Part shown: piece after piece, positions 1 through 9,600 of the stretch | Layout: every line of letters starts with the position of its first letter | Numbering within the stretch: position 1 is the stretch's first letter | Assembly: GCA_009768925.2 (NCBI GenBank) | Contig: VHIT02000034.1 | Span: forward strand, 124,001 to 188,000 | Length of the DNA stretch: 64,000 nt | Reading direction: 5' to 3' | Source of the DNA: Cryptosporidium bovis | Lineage: Eukaryota; Apicomplexa; Conoidasida; Eucoccidiorida; Cryptosporidiidae | The notes under the pieces: generated by a model | The model's database searches: none | Seen by the model: only the letters and a program-made list of their open reading frames with translations | What the model was told of the DNA's origin: nothing | Translations under genes and position numbers: made by a program

Positions 1-1769
1 ATCCTATTGTTATTGAAGGACTTTTTTTTGGAATATTCATCGTTTCCACTTGATTCACCTTGCTCTGAAGAATTAGAGTTTGAAGAAGAATTTGAGTGTG
101 ACGAGAAAGAGGATGAATATCGTGAAAACGAAGTGCATGTACGAAAAGTTGAGGATCCCAATGTACTTTGTTGATTGTTGAAAAACTGGTGCTGATTCAG
201 TATTTTAAGAGATTCATCTTTGCACGCTATATATTCAAATGGATTTACATTAAGGCCATCTCTAACACTTGTATCGAAAAGACAGTCACCTGAAAGAAAC
301 AAGGCGTACTTCTCTTCCTGGGTGATAGGACCATATTTCAATTCCACGACAGGATTTTTAAACTTCAACAAATTACCGTGACTATCATTTGAACATACAT
401 TGCTATTGCAACTTGAGCAGCCAACATTGTCGTTTTTTTGCCTTAGTTTAAACTCATTCAGATCGTCAGGAGAGTGTTTCAAGTTTATTTCATTGGTTAA
501 ATTAATTAAAGATTGGATTAGTTTTTCTCTTTTCTCAAATGTTAACGTATTTGTTGGGAATATGTATTGAATTAAAACAACAGGTTGTTTGTTTTTAATG
601 TATGGATAGTTTTGGAGAAACAAGTCGAATGCTCGAAGTTTAAGTTGCAGTCCACTTAATTGATCGAGTCTGTCTATAGAAACAAAAATAAAGTGATTTA
701 TGTATCTTTCGCGAATGTCAAGAGCCTTTATTCTTATTTCTTGATTCAATAATATCGACTGGAGAATGTCGTCACATTGTATATGGACGTGACCTATTCT
801 AACTATGGTCTCTTGTTTATTCGGGTTATTATTGTAATAAAAGTCGCTTTTTTGTTCGCCATTGGATGAATTTTTGTCTATACCAATCAAACCACCAGGT
901 TTAAAGTAGTGATAAACGCCTAAAAGTCTCCTACACGAGGACAAAAATTGTTTGGCATATGGAAAAAAGTGAAAACCTATCAAGTCCGCCATAAGTATGC
1001 TTCTAAGCAGTTCTTCTCTTACTGGGAGACAGCGAAATATCTCGTAAGATGGAAATGGTATGTGCAAGAATAAACCTATATTTATCCCCTTTACTTTCCT
1101 ATTCATATATTGACACAATAGCAAAAGATGATAATCATTTATCCACACCATGTCCATATTATCCGGAGAAACCATCGGAGTTATTATTGAAGACCACAAT
1201 AAATTCATTTGGTGATAGACTCTCCATTGTTCGTGATTAAAGGGAGTATTGTTCAACTCATCTGTATTTAATATGTTGTGGAACAAAGACCATAAATATA
1301 TATGACAAAATTCATTAAATATTTCGAATTCTGTCTCTGGCGGAAATACTGGAATGCAGTCTATCTCCTCCAATAACTCAATTATTTCCTCTTTTTCGTC
1401 TTCCAAAGAAACGTGTATTCCCGGCCAACCAACAAATTTAACAGTCTTGGCTAAGTCGTTTCTATGGCCATGTAACGTTCTCATCAATGATAATTGGGAT
1501 GATTGTAACTTAAATCTTGGTTTTTTGTCCTTGTTATTTAACTCTGATTTTATTTCATCTTTTGAAGCAAAATCGTTTAAATTGTTATTTTCCAATCGAA
1601 TTACCTTCACTGGTAACTCAAGAGAAGCTATAATCAATGTTGCTTCTGAGTCTCTGCAAGTTCTAAGCCACTCCCTCTCATTTTTAAGCAGTTCACTTAA
1701 TTCACTCGCTCTTTTTTCTTCGCTTTTCTCAAAATACTTGTATTCTTCCTTTTTATTCATTTCTAGCAT
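1..1769 (-). CDS. TPS: Trehalose-6-phosphate synthase (GT20), 5' part, runs off the window
   Basis: This frame encodes 589 residues and is cut by the window edge, so the C-terminus and any fused phosphatase domain are not visible. TPS joins UDP-glucose and glucose-6-phosphate into trehalose-6-phosphate. Visible GT20 signatures, in order, are GHRNDLAKTV and VGWPGIHV, then DMVWINDYHLLLL, IGLFLHIPFPSYEIFRCLP, ADLIGF with FLSSC, the VSIDRLDQLSGLQLKL donor-site region, and SVRDGLNVNPFEYIAC. An in-frame TAA lies directly upstream of the ATG at 1769; a second ATG follows three codons later. Unusual: right after FEYIAC the protein enters a Ser/Asn-rich stretch (from about residue 540) where other TPS proteins go on into the conserved GT-B core. 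The neighbour at 2606 is divergent, so the two genes share an 836-bp promoter region. The family call is firm; activity is inferred. Confidence 0.93.
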   Translation of the reverse strand, partial: MLEMNKKEEYKYFEKSEEKRASELSELLKNEREWLRTCRDSEATLIIASLELPVKVIRLENNNLNDFASKDEIKSELNNKDKKPRFKLQSSQLSLMRTLHGHRNDLAKTVKFVGWPGIHVSLEDEKEEIIELLEEIDCIPVFPPETEFEIFNEFCHIYLWSLFHNILNTDELNNTPFNHEQWRVYHQMNLLWSSIITPMVSPDNMDMVWINDYHLLLLCQYMNRKVKGINIGLFLHIPFPSYEIFRCLPVREELLRSILMADLIGFHFFPYAKQFLSSCRRLLGVYHYFKPGGLIGIDKNSSNGEQKSDFYYNNNPNKQETIVRIGHVHIQCDDILQSILLNQEIRIKALDIRERYINHFIFVSIDRLDQLSGLQLKLRAFDLFLQNYPYIKNKQPVVLIQYIFPTNTLTFEKREKLIQSLINLTNEINLKHSPDDLNEFKLRQKNDNVGCSSCNSNVCSNDSHGNLLKFKNPVVELKYGPITQEEKYALFLSGDCLFDTSVRDGLNVNPFEYIACKDESLKILNQHQFFNNQQSTLGSSTFRTCTSFSRYSSSFSSHSNSSSNSNSSEQGESSGNDEYSKKKSFNNNR

Positions 1770-2605
1770 TTAAAAAGGAAAAATTGCTTATTTATTCAAA
1801 CTGTATTGTTGTTATCACACCAACTTTAATTCTCATCTTAAGGAATGGTAATTTGGCCGAAGTAGCAGTTTTGTTAATCTATTATTTATTTTATTCACGC
1901 AGTTACAATGAGAAAGTAGTATTGGTATCTAGGTAACTATAGATGAAATATTTAAAAAACAAGAAAAAAATAATCCCTGAACTGAGTACTAATCGTTATG
2001 TATGTCGTTTATTAATCTTATAATATAAATGTTCACTTTCAATTCAATTTATCCCACTCTATTTCTTTTCTAGTGCTTAAATCTTGTCTACCGCCGATAT
2101 GCAGATTGCTTCATTTATTTATGAGACGAGACGATTCATATAAAGAAAAAAATTAATGTTTTCCTCTTATAAGTAAATAGGTGCACAGAAAAGCATGTAA
2201 ATGGGATATTTAGAATAAAGCCTGGGGAGCAATATAGATATTGTGCAGATATACACTTTCTTCCCAATAATAAACGATAAATTGTGGAAAGAGTAACAAA
2301 CAAAATAAGAACTAGCAAAATATTTCAGACAAAAATCTAGACACATTAATAAGTTTATAAACTAGACAAACAGACTAACCTGACCAGTACCAACTATAAA
2401 TGACATAACAGCAGGTTATTCCTTTTTTTTAAGTAATTACACAGATTTGCATGTAACTTAGAACTAATAATAGTATGTCATTTTTTTGTGTGTTTAATTT
2501 TAATCAGTAGAAAAAAGTATAAAAAATAATATTTTATATGGATGCTCATGAGAATACTATTCGTGTAAATAAAATAAGAATTTAAATGAATAAATGAAGT
2601 AAACA
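1770..2605. other. Divergent intergenic region between TPS and the J-domain gene
   Basis: This AT-rich spacer must hold both promoters. I see no convincing coding exon, RNA gene or repeat. The open frames inside it are short and have no recognisable protein character. Confidence 0.6.
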
Positions 2606-4675
2606 ATGTTTCACGAAAGACTAAGAGAGTATAAAAAGTCAGTAAATAACATAGAAAATGATTTGAATTTATTGAGATCCAAACAGGAAGGTAATAGACA
2701 AGTATCTGGAGATTTATTGCAAAAGGACAATAATAGAGTTTTTGAATTGTCTTCAGATCCACCAAAATACGAGAATGTGTGTTTAGGTAAAGTTTTAATA
2801 GGCAACAATACGGAAAAATCAGATGAAACTAAAAGCAAAGTAAGTTACTGTTCACAAAGTTTAAAAAGCAATGACTCATCAACAAAGGATGAGTATGTAA
2901 AAAACTTAAGAAATGTGGATTTCAGGAGAAAAAGAGAACTCATTATAAGCAACGAGTATATAGCAAACAAAAACCAAAGAACAAATGATGACGATTTTTT
3001 TGCATTTGATAGTTATGTGAAGAGTAGTTTTAATTCAAGAAATGAACACCCTTTTAACAATAAAGAGTTTGAGAATAGATACAAAAAGAATCAAAATGCA
3101 CCTAATAATGGATTTGTTAGTCGAAAAAATATAACTAGTTACAAATTCTACGACACATTGGGTGTACAGTTAGGTTCAAATATAAGTGAGATAAAAAGGT
3201 CTTATAGAAAAAAAGCAACAAAGTACCATCCGGACAAACTTAAGAGAAACAAGTTAACGGAGACCAAATATAATGAGTATCTTGAAAAGTTTCAAGAAAT
3301 TCAGGAGGCCTATGAAATATTGAGCAATCCAAATAAAAAAGGGTTATATGACGAATATGGCGACGAGATATTAAAATATGGTATATTTGAAAGTTTGAAT
3401 GGATTAAAGGAGGTTAATTTCAACATTAATGCTGAATCTAACAGCGGTTCGAGCAGCTTTGCTGGCAGTCTAGATTTAGATAAAACGGAAAAACAAAATA
3501 GAACTATAAATTCGAAGATTACAAAATATGTAGGCGGAGGAAAGCCGTTTAACGGTAATAATGGTGTTGGTTATAACATTAATCTAGCAATTGATAAAAA
3601 TAATGGGCATGGTGACTTGGATTTTGAGTGGAAGGTATATTGGCAACGTTTATTGATAGAATTGTTCATAATACCTGTGCTAAGAAACAACTGTTTAGAG
3701 TTAAGGGATGTTGGGGGCATGAACATATCTGTATCGGGTTATGGGGAATTAATTAGAAATTCCCAGAGATACTTAAGAAATATGAAGAATTTTTCAGAAA
3801 TGTTGTTCAGCAATCCAATAAGCCTTTTTTTAAATACGGACTCTTACATTAAAACGAACTTTAAAAGAGAAGATAGAAGAGGCATGGAAGCAGGAGGAAG
3901 AAACAGTCTGTTTTCGAGATTAACAGAGAAGCTGAGTCTAGAGGAATGTGATAACAGCGAGGGTAATAATGAAAGTTCAAATATTAGGTTTAATAATATA
4001 CAAATGGTTTGTGGCACTGCAGTTGGGAACGCTGGTGAAATAAAGTGCAACGAGAGGTTTTCAATAAACGGACTTAATTTGAATGATATAGGTAAGTTGG
4101 GTGAGAATTTGTCTGGATTAATATTTGGTGAAAGCAGCGAGAGTTGGGAAAAACTTTTAAAGCTCGCGAAAACTGGTATTTATAGTAATTATGATGGTTA
4201 TTCCGGAAGTTTGAAAAGAAGGCTGAAATCTATACAAAATGAGTATAATTGGATTGTATTGATATTTGTTTCTGAAGAGTTTTTGCCACTTTCCGATCAA
4301 GAGTTGCTTTTAGAACTTTATACTGCAGAGGACACCAATCCACGGTCTTCGTCCCTACTAGAATCTACACAAGATGAGACCGAGGAACAAAATAATAAAA
4401 ATGAAGAAATAATAGACTGCACCACTGACTTCAAAAGTTTGAGCTTATTTCCGTGTTTGATCTTTAGACCAAAAAGAAGCGAAAATAAGATTAGTGAAGA
4501 GGATAATATTTTCGATAAAACACCATGTGGCGTATCTAGGGAAGATATTGTATATACGAGACCTTCTAGAAGTCAAATAAAAATGGTTTGTCAAGTACTT
4601 GAATTTGTATTTCAACTCGACGAAACAGGTTTTCACGTCCTTAATGACAAAAGCTGCAAATTAATCACAAATTAA
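2606..4675 (+). CDS. J-domain (DnaJ/HSP40) protein
   Basis: This is a 689-residue single-exon protein. A J domain spans about residues 180-252 (FYDTLGV, SYRKKATKYHPDKL, FQEIQEAYEILS, LYDEYG), with the HPD triad needed to stimulate Hsp70 ATPase at residues 208-210. No Gly/Phe region, zinc-finger repeats or canonical type I/II substrate-binding domain follows, so it is best called type III. The N-terminal 175 residues are charged and Asn-rich. The C-terminal 430 residues contain a more ordered block near 340-410 that I do not recognise, and no signal peptide or membrane span is evident. The start is the first ATG after in-frame stops. It converges on the WD40 gene across a 229-bp gap. The J-domain call is firm; client and location are unknown. 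Confidence 0.9.
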   Translation: MFHERLREYKKSVNNIENDLNLLRSKQEGNRQVSGDLLQKDNNRVFELSSDPPKYENVCLGKVLIGNNTEKSDETKSKVSYCSQSLKSNDSSTKDEYVKNLRNVDFRRKRELIISNEYIANKNQRTNDDDFFAFDSYVKSSFNSRNEHPFNNKEFENRYKKNQNAPNNGFVSRKNITSYKFYDTLGVQLGSNISEIKRSYRKKATKYHPDKLKRNKLTETKYNEYLEKFQEIQEAYEILSNPNKKGLYDEYGDEILKYGIFESLNGLKEVNFNINAESNSGSSSFAGSLDLDKTEKQNRTINSKITKYVGGGKPFNGNNGVGYNINLAIDKNNGHGDLDFEWKVYWQRLLIELFIIPVLRNNCLELRDVGGMNISVSGYGELIRNSQRYLRNMKNFSEMLFSNPISLFLNTDSYIKTNFKREDRRGMEAGGRNSLFSRLTEKLSLEECDNSEGNNESSNIRFNNIQMVCGTAVGNAGEIKCNERFSINGLNLNDIGKLGENLSGLIFGESSESWEKLLKLAKTGIYSNYDGYSGSLKRRLKSIQNEYNWIVLIFVSEEFLPLSDQELLLELYTAEDTNPRSSSLLESTQDETEEQNNKNEEIIDCTTDFKSLSLFPCLIFRPKRSENKISEEDNIFDKTPCGVSREDIVYTRPSRSQIKMVCQVLEFVFQLDETGFHVLNDKSCKLITN

Positions 4676-4904
4676 TGCAGATTTCAACAATTTGTAAGTA
4701 CTTCTACAATAAAAGCATGCCAACGTGCATTTTATATGCATATACATGCATGCATTCTCGCATGTATATTTCTGGGTAAATTAGTATGTATGTGGACAAA
4801 TGGTGGACTATATAATTGTGAAATGCAATACTTTTTTTAATATTTTCTTTTACGCTATTTGTAGTCTTAGGCATACTTGTATTTATTATGAGTTTTGAAG
4901 AGAA

Positions 4905-5987
4905 TCATTGTCTTGTCAAATTTGTAGTCTCTTCGTAGTTATAGTAGTTGTCAGGGCATACATCGAAAATAGAGATGGTATTTGTAGAACAAGCAAACAA
5001 GGAAGAAGAGCTGAAGTTGGAGAATTCAATTGTATTAATGTCCTTTAAATTGGTGTTGAATGCCTTGACTGGTTCAAGACTCTTATTTTCAAATAGTTCA
5101 AGAACTCCATTCGTGGCGTAGGATAAGATAGTGACCAAGTAGTCTGATCTGACAGATATTTTGTCCACAACACCTTTTAGTGGAGTTACTGTTTTAATAG
5201 GAATATCAAAGTTATTTCTGTTGTATACCTGCAATTTTGAGTTGAATGAAGATATCCATATCCTATTAAATGCTCTTTTAATAGACATTATTGGCGACTT
5301 ATCGTCATCATTAAGGTATTTATTTATTACTAATCCACTATTGTTACTTTCATCGTTATAATATTTTCTGGTATCCCATATTGCAATTTTACCCGATTCA
5401 AATCCCCCGATAAGTGAATATTCCGATAAAGTCTCTATTTCCATTAGTTTATCTAGCTTTTTCTCTGGTAATTTAAATGTGATAGCGTGGTTATGGTTAT
5501 TCCTTGGGTCCAATAAAACTATACTGTCCTCAGTGGGTACCAATGGAAACAGGGGTGACTTACCATTTCCAGTGTTAATATGGTTGTTGTTTATGCAACT
5601 TTCACTAGAAAAATATGCTAATTTAGCCATAGAATAGCCTAATTTGCCCTTTTCAATTGTTTTTATTACATTCAGCTTTTCTTTTTCTTCAATAGATTCC
5701 ATTATGTATAGTTCTCCTTCTCTGCTTTGTACGTAAAGGGATCTGCTGTTGTCGGAATATATCGTTTTGTTTATCTGATTATAGTGATTGCCTTCTATTT
5801 TCTTCGATAATACATACCTCGATTTTTTCAAATCCCAAAAATCTATATTACCTGCACAGGTTCCTGATACGAGTAACTTATCATTATTTATAAATTCCAA
5901 AGAAGTCACTCGATTATTGTTTGTTAACTTTCTCAATACACATAAAGGCACCAAAAGACCATCATCTTGGTGGTCTGATTTTTCCAT
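4905..5987 (-). CDS. WD40-repeat protein, ASA1/GNB1L-like
   Basis: This is a 360-residue, probably single-domain beta-propeller. It opens with PLCVLRKLTNNNRVTSLEF and LLVSGTCAGNIDFWDLK, the arrangement seen at the start of ASA1 (ASTRA-associated protein 1) and human GNB1L, and it ends with the last-blade type sequence LFACSTNTISIFD. Members of that family work with TTI1/TTI2/TELO2 in the maturation of PIK-related kinases, and in yeast with NuA4 and SWR1. The frame is open back to a TTG at 6017, but the first ATG is at 5987 (MEKSDHQDDG), which I take as the start. The middle blades are weak and the WD dipeptides sparse, so other small WD40 families are possible. The propeller call is good; the family assignment is tentative. 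Confidence 0.7.
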   Translation of the reverse strand: MEKSDHQDDGLLVPLCVLRKLTNNNRVTSLEFINNDKLLVSGTCAGNIDFWDLKKSRYVLSKKIEGNHYNQINKTIYSDNSRSLYVQSREGELYIMESIEEKEKLNVIKTIEKGKLGYSMAKLAYFSSESCINNNHINTGNGKSPLFPLVPTEDSIVLLDPRNNHNHAITFKLPEKKLDKLMEIETLSEYSLIGGFESGKIAIWDTRKYYNDESNNSGLVINKYLNDDDKSPIMSIKRAFNRIWISSFNSKLQVYNRNNFDIPIKTVTPLKGVVDKISVRSDYLVTILSYATNGVLELFENKSLEPVKAFNTNLKDINTIEFSNFSSSSLFACSTNTISIFDVCPDNYYNYEETTNLTRQ

Positions 5988-6636
5988 ATTAACTGTTTCC
6001 TTTTTGAATGTTTGCAAAAAAAAACGCTCGATTTTTTATAAATATTTTAAGTTTATTATTTTCTATATCGCGTTAAATCCATTACTATTCTTAGACACCT
6101 TTACACTTAACTAATGGAATATTCATTAATATTAGGACGGGTAGGTGCTAAACAGAAATAAGACGGCCTGAGGGGGAAAATGAGTTAAATGGCACTATAG
6201 ACAGGAAAGGTGCACTTAAAGAAGCGATAACTACACAAATAAGTGTTATAACGACACAAATGCGAGTATGAACAACAAAAAAGAGTCTCCGAGTCGTAAA
6301 CAGAGTAGATTCATAAAATTTAAGAATATATAGACAGAGGCAAGTAGAAGAGAACAAAGGCGAATTACTTTATACCCTATGCCTTATTTTATCACATTTC
6401 AAACATCAAGGAAGGTTAGATATAAAATAAGAGTCCAAAAAATATTATAGTAAGTTTTGTTATACACCAAAATGATAGCCTAATTAAGTGATTTAGTTCA
6501 TGACTCCACTATAAGAGTGTTAATTCGTATACTCCAAAATTGAGAATGCTGTCAAGGAATCGAAATAGACAATCAAACAATCAAAGAGTACAAATCTCAT
6601 TATTAATTACTTTTCAATACATGTCCGAAGTTTTTT
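5988..6636. other. Intergenic region between PAN2 (3' side) and the WD40 gene (5' side)
   Basis: Both flanking genes are on the minus strand, so this spacer holds the 3' end of PAN2 and the promoter of the WD40 gene. A 69-codon minus-strand frame at 6148-6357 is hydrophobic and Cys-containing but resembles nothing and lacks supporting context. No RNA gene signature was seen. Confidence 0.5.
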
Positions 6637-9600
6637 TCACTGTTGAAATTGCAAATGATCAATGTTTTGAGTGTCTAGTAATGCCTCTATCTTCCAATCA
6701 ACAGAGTGACCTTTAGAGTAGAGGTGAGTCAGAAAGTCATTCCAAGTGTTATTTTTTTTATGAGACAGGTACCTAAGAAACAATTCGAATGCAGTTTTTG
6801 CATCAACAATTGAGTCGTGAACCTCGGCTTGTATGTTCTCATTCAACACATACTTCGCCAGAAATCTCAGACTAATGTACCTTTCATCAGGTAGTCTGTA
6901 AATCTCAACAGTGTCTATAATCTGAAAAGGCGGAACATAGATATTAATTATCTTAAAATCACTCTGTAGAGCATGTCCAATAAATACAACACCTGCGTCC
7001 ACCAAAAACTGAAGTTTTTTAAGTACACAAGCCTTTGAAGTTAAAAAGTGATTGGATGTTTTTGGATCCAAGTCTCCTGGCTTAACTCCTGAATACTTAG
7101 TAAGATAGTCCTTTGGTTGTTGACTGTTGTTAGAACCATGTGAAATGTAGTTGTCCAGAATGATACCATTTCTAGAACTCAAGTCAACGCCATTATTGCT
7201 AATACTCTCACCGTAATCACCATTGCCGTTTGCTTGACTTGTGTCTTGTTGCATCAAAAGAGGAATAGCACCACAACGAACTATTGAGACCCTTGCTAGA
7301 GAAAGTTGAGATTTCTTTAAAATCTCTTTTGTTCCATCTGGTCTTACGACGGATTGTTCCTCCGTAAGGGCAACATATTCCGAGTCCAATGCCACTATCA
7401 TTGGTGAATTTCTCACAAATTCGAGATGTTTTTTTGCGAACTGATTCTCATTTACATCATTTCCTTCTATATTGCTACCAGCCATACCAATTCCAGTACC
7501 ACTACCCTCAACTACATCCCTAAATGGTGCAGTTTCCTTAAGAAGACCCTTTGCAAATGGGTATCTCACATAATAATTACGACACAAAAGTGAAAGTTCC
7601 TCCATACTAAACGGAGACTGATTTAGGATTTGGCTTTGATCTGAGTGCTCAGAAAGATTCTTTTCCGTTCTTATAAGCTGAATTATGGATGTTAGCTGCT
7701 TAATTACGTGGTCTTGTATCTCCTTTGGATATTTCCATGGGATCTTAAATTTGACTTCAAGAATGTTAACCTCACCTTGCTTCTGTTCATCGCCACTTTG
7801 CTCGTGTTCTTGTTCCTCGTTTTGTTCCTGCTTGTCTTCTAACTTGTCCCTGACCTGTTCGCTCTTGTCATCTGCTTTAACCCCTCTCCCTTTGTTGCAA
7901 GAGTATAAGCGATCTGTACTGGGAGAAAATCCAATACAAGGGAATCCTGAAAAAAGAAATTCATCAAGTCTTTGGTCCTTGTCACGATAAAATAGAAAAA
8001 CAGGTATCTTCCAGCATGTTGAAAAATTTAGGATCTCGTTTTTATTGTTTACCTGTTGCACTGAGGATCCATTTACCAAAAACCACTTTCCGTCTATGGA
8101 AGTGTCCGTTTTCTCATTAAAAAGTAAGCTATGTTTTACGTACATACAAAAGTGTGTTCCAGAGGGAAGTTGGATAGAATTACCTTGATATACTCCAAAC
8201 ATCACTGCAACAAGTTCATAAATTTGAGTATTCGAAGAACCGTCACTATTTGTTTTGCTTCTGTCCACTTGAATTATATCTATACCAGTGGATTCCTTTA
8301 TGGAAGAACCAGAACTTGATCCAACATTCGGTCCGAATCCTTTTCTAAGTCTTGAGAATCTGATTTCCCATGGAATAGAATAACAAGAATTAGGATTCTC
8401 GCAGAGTGTTGTACTAGTACTACTTAATCCACCGCTATTAATTACATTCACATTGTTAGAAATAGTACTAGAATTTCCATGAGAAGATGATTTTCTCGCA
8501 AGATCTTCGTATTCCTCCGGTAACATGCCTCCAAAGTCGCTCCAATTTTTCATATTCTGAACATTGCAACTCACAACTAGTATCTTCGGAAGTCTGGTAA
8601 CGCACCTTACATGCTGACATGCAGTGGGAACACCGCAATCTCTACAGTAGCTTCTTCCCGCGACTATTCTGAGTAAACTTGTATTTAATGCAAGGAGAAA
8701 TCTGTCTGTTCTTTTTGAATCATCGCTTCCAATAGATGAATTGTTGTTTTGCCCTCCAAACGAGGATGACCCTGAACCGTCTCCAACACCTCCATCTGCA
8801 TTGTTTTGTGAAACAAGATGATTTGAAACTATCTCAACTGCAGCAACTATTTGACTTGATCTAAAGGTGTGTTTTGATTGTACACAACTGCTTATTGTAG
8901 CAACTTCAACCCCGAATAATGAATCCAATAGAGAACAGCAATTTTGTTGACGAACTTTTGGGTCAAATTCAGTAATTCCAGCCTGTCTCAAACTCTTTTT
9001 TAGATTCTCGAGGAAGAATTTCCAAAACATCTCAATTTTTCTAATTTGATTGAATACTGAGTATGGAGGAGACGATCCTCCCCCTATTCCGTTCATCGCT
9101 CCATTATGACTAAGTTGAAGCTGTAGTTGAAATTGCTCCTCCAATGAAAGATTTCCAGCAGCAATTCCCGCTAATACTGATGAATTTGTTTCATCAGAAT
9201 CAATTCCAAGTTGTTTTGCATCAGGAAGATGCCTAATTGTTCTGAGCATATTCAATATATATATTGAGCCAGAACTTACATATGGAAATAGCGAACCTTG
9301 ATAAGAATTAATTGTTGAACCTGAAAAGTTTACGAAACTGCCGCTATTTGATGATAAAACTCCTGAAGATCCAGAAATAGGCACAGATCTAACAACTCTA
9401 GACCTGCCTCTAGCCCCAAGATTTCTCTTGCATCCCTGAACCATTAACGTTAAATGGACGAGTTCACATGCCAAACAAAATTCCGAACGACAATCTGGAA
9501 TGTGGGAAAGAAGAATTTCATATGAAAGCCTTGGGATGAGCGAGAATAAAACAAAAAATGGTTGAGTAAAGTCTAATGCATCGTTTTCAAGTTCAATTGA

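Noticed and set aside
1354-1773. A 139-codon plus-strand frame
   Set aside because: It is antisense to the TPS coding sequence, which has clear family motifs.
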